64,000 bases of DNA from Flaveria trinervia (taxonomy: Eukaryota; Streptophyta; Magnoliopsida; Asterales; Asteraceae), in assembly GCA_025506515.1 (NCBI GenBank), contig CM046443.1:19483228-19547227 (forward strand). Reading direction: 5' to 3'. Under the pieces are notes generated by a model that was not told where the DNA came from, did no database searches, and saw nothing but the letters and a program-made list of their open reading frames with translations. Position 1 is the first letter of the stretch. The number at the start of each line of letters is the position of its first letter. The translations under genes and the position numbers were made by a program. This document shows, piece by piece, positions 1 through 10,760 of the stretch.

Positions 1-856
1 CAGATCCTTCTGCTCAAAGAAGTACTTCAAGCTCTTGTGGTCAGTGAAAATGGTGCACTTCGTCCCGTAAAGATAGTGCCTCCAAATCTTTAGTGCAAAG
101 ACTAGGGCTGCTAGCTCCAAGTCATGAGTAGGGTAGTTGACCTCATGAACCTTCAACTATCGGGATGCATAGGCTATAACGTTTTATCTCTGCATTAACA
201 CACACTCCAACCCCGTGTAGGAAGCATCAGAATAAACCACCAGATCTTCATTTCCATCGGGTAATGACAGAACAGGAGCTTAAGTCAATCTCACCTTCAA
301 TTCTTCAAACGCCTTCTCTTGAGCCTGACCCCATACAAGCTTTACATCTTTCCGCGTCAACCTAGTCAGCAGAGAAGTGATCTTGGAAAAGTCTTGAATG
401 AATCTTCTATAGTAGCCCGCCAAACCCAAGAAACTATGAATCTCAGATGGCGTTTTTGGAGACTTCCATTGCATCACTGCCTCCACCTTTGCAGGGTCCA
501 CCATAATCCCGTCAGGATTTACCACATGACCCAAGAACTGAAATTCGCCTAAAAAGAACGCACACTTGGAGAACTTCACGTACAACTTCTCCTTTCTCAA
601 CGTCTCCATAACCTCCCGAATGTGACCGGCATGCTCAATCTCGCTCTTCGAATAAATCAGGATATCATCAATAAACACAATCACCAATTTATCCAACATC
701 GGCCGACACACCTGATTCATCAGATCCATTAAAGCAGCTGGCACATTGGTCAAACCAAAAGCATGACAAGAAACTCGTAGTGACCATACCGTGTGCGGAA
801 AGCTGCTTTAGGAACATCCTGCTCTTTCACTTTCAACTGATGGTAACCAGATCGAA
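1..856 (-). pseudogene. gypsy reverse transcriptase / RNase H fragment (A)
   Basis: This is the part of a gypsy Pol polyprotein that copies element RNA into DNA. Minus-strand translation at 280-753 gives the RT palm with VFIDDILIYSKSE, where the two Asp residues are the catalytic metal ligands, followed by the FLGHVVN and FLGLAGYYRRFI blocks that are standard for Ty3/gypsy RT. Positions 1-279 translate in pieces to the RNase H start (HDLELAALVFALKIW-like). A one-base loss near 768 shifts the frame just before the conserved SFGLTNAP block. The first part of RT is absent: upstream codons RSGYHQLKVKEQD are fused directly to the end of gag at about 856. It cannot be functional. Confidence 0.85.
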
Positions 857-1795
857 CACAACATCAGGGTCCATCCTAGCTTCCTCCTATGTCATAGTGA
901 ATGCCCTGGCGCTCGCCTTTGGTCCTTCACGTCCCGTCTTCTTCGCCTCGGAACCCTCAGCCCTTGGCTTCTTACAATCCCTACTCATGCGACCCTCTTC
1001 ACCACAGTTAAAGCACTGGACCATACGATAGTCCTTGGCTATATGCCCCGCCTTCCCGTATTTGAAGCACCCGTTAAATCCCAACCTACATTCTCCCGCA
1101 TGCTCCCTTCCATAGTTGCCATACCTTTTTGACCCCGCACTTGGTGTGGCCACACGGCGGTCATCCACCCATGCCTTCTTGTTAACCATCGAGACATTAC
1201 CCCGACCAAAACTCTTCCCCTGCTAGTTCTGATCACCACCACTCTTCTTGCCACATTAGGCCACCACCACCACAACCCTCTCATCGTATAATCTTCCTTC
1301 CAAGTCCACCGCCGACCTAAACGTGCTCGGCCGGGTGACAATCATGTGCCTGCGAATATCCGCTGGCAAACCCTGAACATACCTCTTGATTTTTCGAGAC
1401 AGAGGTGTCACTTGATCTGGGACCAGACGTGCCATCTCATTGAATTCGGTGGTGTACTGTTGGTGCGTCATCATTCCCACTTCCAGTTGCAAGAACTCCC
1501 TTTCGACCTTTTCCATTTCCCGATGAGGACAAAACTCCTCAATCACCAACTTTTTTAGTTCGAACCATCTCATCCTCCCAATGGCCCTGCTACCCTCGGC
1601 TTGGACTATATTGTTCCACAAGCACAGAGCCGAGTCCACAAAAGAGTGGGTAGCGAACCTCACTTTCTGGTCCTCCCGGCACTCACTAATATCGAGAACA
1701 ACCTCCATTTCCCTCACCCACCGGTGAGCAGCAGTAGCAGTGCCGTTACTGTCAAAAGTAGGGGCTTGCATCAATTTCCCTCACCCACCGGTGAG
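857..1795 (-). pseudogene. gypsy gag fragment (A)
   Basis: Minus-strand frames 1256-1774, 1039-1341 and 887-1189 together encode a Gag capsid and nucleocapsid. The capsid part has the retrotransposon-gag pattern (FVDSALCLWNNIV, EFCPHREMEKVEREFLQLE, MTHQQYTTEFNEMARL, GLPADIRRHMIV). The C-terminal part has CCHC zinc knuckles, including CFNCGEEGRMSRDC, whose His is replaced by Arg. Two frameshifts separate the three pieces. The N-terminal part present in B and C is missing, replaced at 1774-1795 by a 22-bp copy of nearby gag sequence that is joined to LTR DNA. Gag would package element RNA into particles; this copy is dead. Confidence 0.85.
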
Positions 1796-3150
1796 ATGCC
1801 ATCCCAAAAGAGCTGAGTAGCCGCCCGTTCCATCCTCAGCAATCATTACCTGCCAACTGGAAACACATCAAAGTCAGCATTGCTGAGTGAGTTCTAGTTT
1901 TATAATAAAACATACTTTTCTTTCGTTAATACCATTCTTTACTTTCATGCGATCGTACAACATGCGTACACATAGAGAATATTTGATTATCTTCATCATT
2001 CGTTAACTTCCGTTCATTCATTCATTCTTTCTTTCATTCATTTGTTCATCATTACATCTGTTCCTTTCCTCATCATCATGAACTTTACCCTTCATGCTCA
2101 TGATACTGGGCCTAATCCTATCATATACCTTCATTCATGATGCACCGTACCTCTGGCCACAACACCTAAGATAAAGTTCGGGTATATCATTGCCATGTGC
2201 TATGCCCTTCATGCTAATGGTACTGGACCTAAGCCTATAATAGACTTTCATTCATGGTGCCCAGCACCTCTAGTCATAGTACTTAAGGCAAACAACAATG
2301 GTTCCGTACATATGGTCAATCACAAAGAAAGACCCCGATGTGCATCCTCCCGGGGTAGAGAACCCGCACACCGTTGGGCTAACACCTTTTAATGGTGTGT
2401 CCCGACATACAGTGCTTGCAAGACTATCATTACTTTCATAATTCATTAATGCATGCATTCTTACTTGATGTTCCTCTTTCATTATCTTTCGCTTTACATT
2501 ACATAATACTTTCACTTCATTCATTAACATGACACGTAAAGCCACAGGAAGATAGGCATACATCATAATAAGGAACATATCATACACAGTCATTAGCATC
2601 ATAAGGGCAACATCATACATACATACATGCATAATCATGCAACATCATTATCATGCCCAACATCTCTCTAAGGCCTCAACAGTCCTCTTACAGGAACTTA
2701 CGGGAACCTTTACGTCAAAAACTTACATCTGCACTTTCCCCCGTAAGTCAGAAGTTAAACTACACTTTTCCTCGGGTGCAACAGCCTTATTAGGGTGTAT
2801 GGACACCCTTCAGTCGCATGGCCTCCATGCGACTAAGCATCATGCGAATGGACCAATGCGGATGAACACCCATGCGGATGAACACCCAATCATGCGAATG
2901 GACCTAATACGAATAGACCTCATGCGAACGAAACTAATGCGGATGAGCACTTATGCGAATGGGCCCTCAGTCGCATGACTTCCCATGTGACTGACCCTCA
3001 GCCGAACAAATAAATCCTCATTCGTGCGAATGAACCACTATCGTGCGAATGAATCTCAATCGCACCCCAATCGGCCGTATGGCCACCATTCGGTCGCCTA
3101 GCCCTAGCTGGTGCAGAATGCCATTCATCCCGAACCTAATCTGTCATTTT
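1796..3150 (-). repeat. gypsy LTR remnant (A)
   Basis: Aligns by eye with the LTR of B (26586-28777, 51146-52405), including the blocks AGAGCTGAGTAG, TTACCTGCCAACT and GTTGCTGAGT and the ATG-rich stretch with TCATTCATTC. It lacks the sense 3' end with its PBS side and about 0.5 kb of the sense 5' end. Positions 2810-3110 hold an array of CG-containing words such as ATGCGAATGGACC (2842, 2892) and ATGCGGATGAAC (2856, 2872). Confidence 0.8.
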
Positions 3151-3576
3151 CGATTATGCTTCCCACTGATGAGTCAGATGATGATGATAGTGGTGATGGT
3201 AGAGATTCTGGCCCCACTTCATCAAGGGCCACCACTACACACGTTATAACTCCATCACCCACTCATAGAGATGTTGCCACAGCTGGTTTCCATCAGGATT
3301 TCTGTCCTCTTGAGGAGGAGGAGAAGGATATGGAGCCATTGACTCGTACAATGGGCAACAAGGTTGTTGCCACCAAACGAGGGATTCAGGCGGTTCATGG
3401 ACGCCAGGCGAGTCTGGGGAGACTATGACCGATCCTACCTACACCCCAGCTTGGTCAAGCATCCCAAGGGGACCATCCTCCTCGAGGGGTTCGAGGAGAA
3501 ACAAGATGGCTCAGCCCCAAGGATGAAGCCCAAAAGACAGAGGTACATGTTGATCATAGCCTCTTCCCCCACTGCC

Positions 3577-3708
3577 ACCACAACTACCACCACCACCACT
3601 ACCTCACCCACCACCAATACTACTACACCACCCACCATTACTACCACACCTCCACCTACCACTACCTCACCCACCACCACTACTACCACACCACCCGCTC
3701 ATATATCA
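3577..3708 (+). repeat. ACC-type simple repeat encoding a Thr/Pro tract
   Basis: Degenerate CAC/ACC/ACT triplets inside the extra ORF of A2 encode runs of Thr with interspersed Pro. The equivalent place in D (about 21880-22010) is a Pro/Gln/Ser-rich repeat made of CAACCATCACCA units, so the linker is repetitive in both elements but of different sequence. Confidence 0.85.
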
Positions 3709-4115
3709 CCATCCACATGCACCATAACCACCACCACAACCTACCCTTCCCCAACCATATTCACCATAGCCACCACTACCACACCAGCCAGCAAGCAAGA
3801 CCATTATTCCACCCATCATTTCCCACATTATCATTTCTACTCCTAGTAGGGTAGAGGAACAGCTGTCAGCACTAAATCATATAGTGTTGAAGCTATTGGC
3901 AGCTGATGACGAGAAGACTGCTCAGCTACGACAGCTAGTGGAGCTTACTGCTGCCCAAGCTCAGCAGATCTCCTAGCAGGCTCAGGAAATTGCCTAACTC
4001 AAGGAGCATAAAGTCCAATCAGCAAAAAAGATTGAGGAGTTGGAGACATCTAATATGTCTATCATGCTCAAGCTAAAGGGATCAAAACATGAGCCCCTCA
4101 AGATCAGAGAGGGAG

Positions 4116-4240
4116 ATGATGATGATGATGATGAGGATGAGGATGAGGATGAGGATGATGAGGATGATGATGAGGATGAGACAGATGAAGGAGGTGAAGG
4201 AAAGGATGAGGATGATAAGGATGATGATGAGGAAGGAGGC
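4116..4240 (+). repeat. GAT/GAG simple repeat encoding an acidic tract
   Basis: Runs of GATGATGAT and GATGAG triplets encode an uninterrupted Asp/Glu stretch of roughly 40 residues within the extra ORF of A2. Repeat slippage is the simplest origin. D and H lack such a tract at the corresponding place. Confidence 0.85.
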
Positions 4241-5700
4241 GATACGGCTGCATCAGAAGGCACACATGCTAGAGAAAGACGCTCCAAGAAGTCGCAGGAT
4301 CAGGGAGCCTCGTCCTCGGCCCCAACAGAAGAAGAGCCCATGATTCAAGATAAAAGTAATCTTTAGATGTTTATGAAATTTTAAATCTTGTGTAATTGAA
4401 TCATGTATTAAACTTATATATATTTGCCATTTAACTGTCCTGATTATTGAAAAATGATTGATGTGTTACATGTTTAAATCAAGCAGATCAACCATCTCAG
4501 CAAGACCAGTATGATATTGCTCCCTTACAGCAAATGAAGTCTCAATTCACTATGATATTTGATTTGAAAGGGATTTTTAGAAGGTCTATGAGATACACTC
4601 CTGAAGAAGGAGAAATAATTCATGACCTACTCATGAGCAACTGGCGGAGATGTTCCAGCTGAATCCGGATGAAATAGTCAAAGATGCCCCTACTGTTGAC
4701 GTGGCTAGTGACGACGAGCTTAATGATGTGGACAAAATAGAGATTGAAGACGTCACAGCGGAGCATTATCCAGAGTGTGCTGACAAAGAGGGAAATGCAG
4801 TCCCCAGTCTGGGTGATACTCTTGTCGGTGATACGTTCGAGAAACTAGATCAGATGGAGCAAGAGTCAAAAAAGAATCCGGATCAAGCTCAAGCCTCAGA
4901 CGCTCATGTCGACATCAAAATGGCTGAATGGGCAGCTTGTTTTGCAGAGATCCAAACCCAACGCGCTGCTCTAAAGCCGAGTGCCTACACCAAGCTCTAC
5001 AAAGTGAAGAAGCATCTGAAGGTGTCAGGAAAGATTATAGCGTGGCATATTTTAAGGATCCAAATGTATATGCTGTTAAGAGGAAGAAAGGAATCGAGTA
5101 CTTCAGATTCCCACATGATCTGAAGACTCTCCCAGGTTTTGAGCTCAACCAGCTGGCCAAACTGAAGTTGCTATATGCTAACCCAAGGAAAATGTCAGGC
5201 TGGTTTAAGGCTGCATTACAGAAAGAGTACCACACCAGGTGGGTCAACTTAAAACCTTAACAACCGACGAGGTATATCAAATAGTCTAAAGTTGATGCCA
5301 TTATTGGAAAGCCAAAGATAGTGTCGAAGTCGATTCCTCCACTCACGATGTCAAGAATCCCTCTAAGGGAAATGCCACAGGACTTCACTCCACACTTTAA
5401 GTGGTGGTACTATGATTGGAGAATAGGTGAAGCTGTTATAGTCTTGCAAAAAGAGGGCAAAATGGATACTATTCGGGTATTTGACCCAATGTGGCTAACT
5501 AACTTGCCGGCTGATGATGTATACACATTGTACAAGTGGCCACTGTTTTATGATTCGCAGGGCATTGTACAAGCCCTCCAATTCCAAAATGTTATAAGGC
5601 TCTATTTTGCATTTGAGATACACGCTAGAGCTATAAGAGAGGAGAAGTACAAGAAGTTTGAAGAGCTAATGAAAATGCTAGACAATAGAGTAAACTAGGT

Positions 5701-5713
5701 CCAAGGGGGACTT
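5701..5713 (+). other. polypurine tract of A2
   Basis: CCAAGGGGGACTT lies directly before the LTR start TGTAGATACATG. Its position, between the stop of the extra ORF and the LTR, is that of a plus-strand primer site. Confidence 0.75.
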
Positions 5714-6472
5714 TGTAGATACATGTGTACCTAGTTTAGGAGCTCAAATGTAAAATGTCTTTCATGCCTTACATATATGTAATAAACTGGGTATGAATGA
5801 AATGTAATGTGTTTGTGATGCTTATAATGTTTAATATTTCATTGATTATTGTGTAAATTGAACTTACTATATAGGTTTGTGGTTGTTTACATAGTTCTTA
5901 GTCAATAATGATTAAGAAACGTGTTTACACTTAATCGTGTGAAGTTCTCATGCAAATGGACCATGCTAATGGACCATACGCATGAATACTTCATGCTAAT
6001 GAACCAGTCGCATGACTGGACCAGGAGACTAGATCAGTCGCATGACTGGACCAGGAGACTAGATCAGCCGCACGAGTGTAACATGAGATTGACTCAGTCG
6101 CACCACCGGATCTTCAGTCGTGCGGATGGATCAACCGCATGCTTCAGTCGCACGACTGAACAATGCAAATGGTTCAGTCGCACAAATTGAAAACCCTAAC
6201 CTATGAATACCACTTAATTCATGGAAAAACGTAACAATTCGAATCCCTACGCACTAAATCGTACCCTAGCCATCTAGAGACCTAAGAAAACCTATTCCAA
6301 GTTCATAGATTGAAGTTAATCATCATACAATCATTCTTAACGTTTAGATTCATTCTTAGATTTATTATACTTGCGTTCTCACTGATTGGATCGCCAATCA
6401 ACTAGGATTTCGCACTATTTGGTTGGTATACACGTAAATCAGATAGTACTTCGTAACGAAATGGTCCTAACA
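5714..6472 (+). repeat. 3' LTR of copia element A2
   Basis: Begins TGTAGATACATG and ends TGGTCCTAACA. It is collinear with the 5' LTR of E (29392-30135) from ACCTAGTTTAGGAGC through the GATTGGATCGCCAATCAA block to the end. An array of CAGTCGCATGACTGG-like motifs occupies 5945-6190. The TATA position at 6201 reads CTATGAATAC instead of the CTATAAATAC seen in E, so the promoter is probably damaged. The right end abuts mannanase intron sequence (TATTTTAATATGTATG), the same intron sequence that occurs in gene copy 2 at 26241. Confidence 0.85.
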
Positions 6473-6526
6473 TATTTTAATATGTATGTTGGTGTGCATG
6501 TTGAAAAAACTATTCAACATACATAC

Positions 6527-7674
6527 AGAGCATTCTTACAAGACACAACTTAATAACTAGTGTTGCCTATAAGGAAGATCCCACCATTTTTGCATGGGAG
6601 CTGATGAACGAACCCTGTTGTCAAACCCATCTTTGGGAGAAGACGCTCCAGGTTCATTTTCTCTTCTCTAATCCTCTACCAAGCTAAACTATAACATATA
6701 CATATATGAAAATCTTATGACAACGTACCATTGCATTATACATAACAAAATCAAGGAATCTTGTACTCTTGGTAGTTTAGATGGACCAATAAAAGAAATC
6801 AAACCTTGAATTTTTTGGTTCATATGTGCATGAATGAACAAATAATAACAAAACGCCTTCCATGCTTCCCGTAGGAATGGATTGTCGAAATGGCAGCTGA
6901 AATCAAATCCATTGATAAGAATTATCTTCTTGAAATTGGGCTAGAAGGGTTTTATGGGGAGTTCATGCCTGATAAGAAACAAAACAATCTGGGCTATTAA
7001 GTTGGCACATGCTTCATCTCAAACAACCGCATCAAGAATGTGGCTTTTGCTACAATCCACATCTATCTAGATCAATGGTACGTAGCATCTATTTATTTGC
7101 ATCATCTAACACAATAATTTTCTCCATATTTGTTTACTTTTAAATTTAATAACACTAGTAATAGCCTAGCCAACTCAAATTCCTAGCTAGCTATCAATGC
7201 TTACACTTTAAGTCGACGAAATGCTAGCTTGATTCATAAACATAACAGTTTGTTGTCATTTTATTTTATTAGCGTATATGTATTTTGACTTGTGACATAT
7301 ATAGGGTTTCAGGAGGAAGCGCCAAAGCTCAAGCTAAATTTGTAAAAAAATGGATTAAAGCTCATATTGAGGACTGTAAATCCATCTTAAGAAAGCCACT
7401 ACTCATCGTGGAGTTTGGCAAGTCCTCGGGGTCAACAGGTTATACCATCAAAGCAAGGGATGACTACTTTCAAAACATATTCAACATGGCTTACAAAAGT
7501 GCAAGAAATGGCGGGTCATGTTTGGGTACAACATTTTGGCAAGTCATGGCAGAAGGAATGGATAATTGGGGTGACGGGTACCAAGTTGTGTTGGAGCAAA
7601 GCCCCTTGACTACTGTCGTAATTGCACAACAATCACAAAAGATCTCTTCACTAAACTCGATCAAGAAAATATAG
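6527..7674 (+). pseudogene. endo-beta-1,4-mannanase copy 1 (GH5), 3' exons only
   Basis: Three exons of a plant mannan endo-1,4-beta-mannosidase, a secreted enzyme that cuts mannans in cell walls. Exon c (about 6527-6652) encodes EDPTIFAWELMNEP; the Glu of NEP is the GH5 acid/base. Exon d (6875-7077) encodes DKNYLLEIGLEGFYGE and FISNNRIKNVAFATIH. Exon e (7305-7674) encodes LLIVEFGKSS, with the nucleophile Glu in EFG, then the C-terminus. Introns have GT and AG ends. Damage: CAA to TAA in exon d (LGY-stop-VGT, about 6997) and a probable stop-free but altered GTCF where the family has GTDF. All exons before c are missing because the 3' LTR of A2 ends in the preceding intron. The family and exon assignments are firm; the exact exon c start is approximate. 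Confidence 0.88.
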
Positions 7675-8694
7675 ATCAACGTTTATCACACAAGAAGAAT
7701 TATGTCGTGTTGGATACTCATCAAATAATTATCTTTAGGTGGAAACACTAGTTCCCATCTTTAGAGGTTACACATACCTTTAGAATAAAATTTGAATTCA
7801 AACAAGTTAATGTAGGAGTCCTTTATGGTTTAAAAAGCATTTCAAGATAGTTATTTGTAATGTAACGTACATCTCATGAATCGTAGATGGATTTGTTTGT
7901 TGCGAAATATCTATTATAGTATTTTTAAAATTAAAGTATGTGATCTATATCTAAGTAAGAAATATGTTGATTTTTCATAGTAATAGAAAATTCGACTCCA
8001 GCCTTGTTAACAACGACTAGAGAGCATGTCCATTTCACATTGATCATAAACGTATTGATGATCACTTATGTGCAACAACAAAAGAACGCGTTTAGATGGA
8101 TAAAATTTTACAATCATCATGAACTTCAAAATATTGCTAATATCGAATAATAATATATTTTATATGTTAATTAACTTTTGACGACGCCTAACAATAAGAA
8201 TAACTTCACAAAGGACCTAAAATGGGGTGTGTGATATTGTTGAGGCTATGATTCACGGGGTCATTAGTGGCAACGTTGTTGGAGTTGTGAGGGACGCCAT
8301 GCAAGAGTTCATGCCTAAGCATGAAGATAACAACCAAGAATATGAAAGTGTGGATTTTTGGATGTTGAAATAATTTGTTAATACAGACCGCTCAATAGAG
8401 ACGGCATATGTATCCAAACATCACTTACTGTGTTAACTTTCTAACGTGTCACCTAAGATTTAGAAGTAGAAGTTACAAATGCTTACTTCTTTAGTATTAA
8501 CCGAATATAGTTAGTAAACTTATTTTATAAATTTCTTTATAATACCATTTTGTTACTTTCTATTTACTCACTTATATTCACTAAAAAGGATTAAAAAACT
8601 TCATAAGTCTTGTTTATAAAGTTATTATTATTGGTTAAACCATAACCATAACCAAACCTAGTAAATCTCATCAATAGTCAAGCTACTAAAGAGG

Positions 8695-8775
8695 TCTTGG
8701 GAGAGTGAGATGTAAGCAAACCTTACCTCTACTACATAAGATAGAGATTATGCTTCTAGGGAGCCCCCAGCTTAG
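8695..8775 (+). mobile_element. tRNA-derived SINE-like fragment
   Basis: The stretch GAGATGTAAGCAAACCTTAC, then CCTCTAC, a short gap and TAGAGATTATGCTTCTAGGG resembles the tail of a widespread plant SINE module (TGTACGCAGACCTTACC ... GTAGAGAGGCTGTTTCC). No clear A box, poly(A) tail or target-site duplication is visible, so this is a fragment identified from memory of the family. Confidence 0.45.
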
Positions 8776-8984
8776 AAGCAAACAAAACTAATAGCTAAGT
8801 AATGAAAATGAGATACAAAGACAAATGTTTTGATGATCAAGTGGAAAGTCTCATAGTTTAACGTAAGAGATTTGACGGCAATGACAAATGTTAAGGTAGT
8901 GTAGGTTCGGTCTCGATACAGAGAAGCAAGATTGATGATAGAGAAAAAGAGTGTGGGTCAATGAAGGTTTTGTTACGTATGGTA

Positions 8985-9195
8985 CAAACCACTACCGCTA
9001 AAAATGAACTTGTTTAGGTGGCATATAGTTTTAAGTAGAATCCCAAAATATTAAAGAGGTGAGTGAAAAATGAGGCGTGAATGTTAACTCAGAGTGCGTA
9101 CTTTACATTGATGAAGATGAAATTGTTAATCATGTGGTGCTTGTAGAATGCGGGCTTGCAACACAAGTTTGGGAATTGCTATATGCTTTGGGGTA
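8985..9195 (+). pseudogene. LINE reverse-transcriptase zinc-binding (zf-RVT) fragment
   Basis: Across two frames the plus strand gives FRWHIVLSRIPKY, then GVNVNSECVLC-like and EIVNHVVLVECGLATQVWELL. This is the layout of the zf-RVT domain at the C-terminus of plant non-LTR retrotransposon Pol (F-W-R-x-x-x-R-L/I-P, C-x-x-C, hydrophobic-x-H-hydrophobic, C, VWE). The first Cys pair is partly lost and frames shift between the blocks. No reverse transcriptase core or poly(A) end is seen nearby, so it is an old remnant. Confidence 0.5.
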
Positions 9196-9595
9196 AATTA
9201 CCATGGTAGGATGCTCATGGATGTCAAGATGGTAATGAACGAGCAGGCGAGCTCTACAGGGCATGAATAGATAATAAATGCTACAATAATGGCGAATTTA
9301 TATTGTATAAAGATGTAAGAAATCAAAAAAAAATCAATGACTAAGATACAATAACAAAATTCAATGCGGTAAAATGTGTTAAAAGTTGTTATGCTACTCA
9401 ATTTTAAGTGGATTAAAAATAAAGAGAAGCTAAGTCATTTAGATTTGAATTTTTGATGAATTATTTCAGGATAATCGAATCTTGTGATACTCGTCTTTGT
9501 AATCATTTTCAACACAAATCGCTTGATGTTGGACCTTGTTGGTTTCCTATATTATTAATATTAATTCAATTTAAATGTTAAAATTGTAAAGTTAC

Positions 9596-9598
<3 letters not shown>

Positions 9599-9647
<49 letters not shown>
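9599..9647. repeat. (TA)n microsatellite
   Basis: Uninterrupted TA dinucleotide run of about 49 bases in AT-rich intergenic DNA. A shorter one lies in a mannanase intron at about 25949-25970. Confidence 0.95.
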
Positions 9648-9649
<2 letters not shown>

Positions 9650-10562
9650 CTTGTCATGCTTAAAAGCCACAAAAATATCTTATAAAATTTATGTTATATA
9701 ATAAAAGATGCACTTCATCTTAAATAATAAACTGTATTGTAAACACTACATTATTAGATTTACTAACTGCCAAACATCAATAATTGTGAATGCTAGAAAT
9801 GTAAAATTTTAAGACTTAAAACATATATATTGTTTTAAAACCTCATGAGTGAGCTAAGGACTACCCTTCTCTTTTCTTCTTTCTCTAATGATGTTCTTCT
9901 TAAAAATAAAGTATTCAACTAATATAAACATAAACTATGAGGACGGGTGGTCTGTTTCTTTAATCTATATAAACATTCACCAAATGTTAATGTTGCATGT
10001 AATATTACAACCGTCTCATGTGAAAACTTTCCCGCATTACTAATAATCTAGTATGAGCATGCAGATAAAGCGAGGTCTCGAAACTAAATAGGGCACAACG
10101 ATCTTGCTTGTCGTTTTAAAGATCCGATGTAGATTACATCACGTACCAGTTGGACAAGACAAGTTGTATACTTTGAATTTTGGTTCACTTACAATGGGGA
10201 CCTTATGCTTATGCAATATGACCTCATGTGAATTACAATATTGATATAAGACCCATAAATATGTATATACATAGAGTAAGAAATAATACCATGCATATAT
10301 ATTTGACATGAAGAAAGAGATAAGATTTCAAACGAATGCAAGAAGATGATTAGAACATGATTTATACTTTGCCGTTGACACCAACATAATGGAATCTATG
10401 CTGCTATATTAGATTTAAAGTTAAGGTTGTTAGTTTAATTATGCCATGCATGCATGCAACAAAAAGTATGAGGCATGAATGGGTGTTCTTGAGTTACACA
10501 AGCAAACAAGATGATGAGCTCCACTTGTCCATGTATTTGTGTCTTCCTGGCGAGGCCCTAAG

Positions 10563-10570
10563 TATAAATA
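10563..10570 (+). promoter_or_regulatory. TATA box of mannanase copy 2
   Basis: TATAAATA lies 102 bases before the first in-frame ATG of the mannanase reading frame (10672), a normal spacing for a plant promoter with a short leader. It precedes a region with no upstream ATG in a competing long frame. Confidence 0.55.
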
Positions 10571-10671
10571 TTCCAGGAACCGTATCAAATAAACACACTA
10601 CAATACCTTCTATTTCAATTGTAAATCCACTTTGTTTTACAAGAATAAATTAACACCCATCACCATCAACC

Positions 10672-10760
10672 ATGCCAGGAAGTGCTAAGGCAACAAGCGT
10701 TGTTAGTGGTAGTTTTGTAGGGATAAGGACACATAGCTTGGTGGTTAATGGAAAGCCAAT
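10672..10760 (+). pseudogene. endo-beta-1,4-mannanase copy 2, first coding segment
   Basis: The ATG at 10672 opens a frame MPGSAKATSVVSGSFVG-, then IRTHSLVVNGKP. The FVxxxxxxFxxNGxP pattern marks the start of the mature domain of plant GH5 mannanases. No hydrophobic signal peptide precedes it, unlike most family members; either the secretion signal was lost or an upstream exon is missing. The frame is cut after GGAAAGCCAAT by element D and resumes at 25638 with GTATTTCAATGGC (MYFNGFNAY). Confidence 0.8.
10756..10760 (+). repeat. target-site duplication CCAAT of element D (left copy)
   Basis: CCAAT directly precedes the LTR start TGTTGCACCC here and directly follows the other LTR end at 25633-25637. 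Removing D and one CCAAT restores a continuous mannanase exon, which confirms that this is the insertion point. Confidence 0.92.

Larger units (their letters stand above)
1..3150 (-). mobile_element. Ty3/gypsy element A, truncated and internally deleted
   Basis: Read on the minus strand, LTR remnant, gag, reverse transcriptase and the start of RNase H follow each other leftward and run off the window edge. The layout and protein segments match elements B and C in this window (gag with zinc knuckles, FIDDIL-type RT), so all three are one gypsy family. Protease and the N-terminal RT are missing through an internal deletion at about 856, and the leader plus LTR end are missing through another at about 1796. 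The right end stops inside the LTR at about 3150, where copia-type coding sequence begins. Confidence 0.85.
3151..5700 (+). pseudogene. extra 3' ORF of copia element A2 (remnant)
   Basis: Broken reading frames at 3111-3428, 3364-3846, 4040-4366, 4650-5123, 4928-5260 and 5321-5698 form the C-terminal two thirds of the long ORF that follows pol in this copia group (compare 20928-24903 and 59362-63084). In order they give a Thr/Pro-rich tract, a short coiled coil (EEQLSALNHIVLKLLAADDE), an Asp/Glu tract, and a C-terminal module with KIIAW, then (after a frameshift) YFKDPNVYAVKRKKG. The last frame ends at 5698, right before the polypurine tract. At least four frameshifts or stops are present. The function of this ORF is unknown; it is sometimes called envelope-like, but I see no transmembrane segment here. 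Confidence 0.7.
7675..10440. other. AT-rich intergenic region between mannanase copies
   Basis: No credible host gene. It holds a SINE-like piece, a LINE-derived piece and a TA microsatellite, each listed separately. The short frame at 8228-8370 (VCDIVEAMIHG-like) matches nothing I recognise. Confidence 0.6.

Noticed and set aside
3435..3689. Minus-strand Val-rich frame
   Set aside because: Antisense shadow of the Thr/Pro simple repeat.
4040..4366. Independent gene for an acidic nuclear protein
   Set aside because: The acidic tract comes from a simple repeat inside the extra ORF of A2, with the coiled-coil and C-terminal module of that ORF on either side.
10441..10653. 70-codon frame upstream of mannanase copy 2
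   Set aside because: Overlaps the promoter and TATA box and has no recognisable content.
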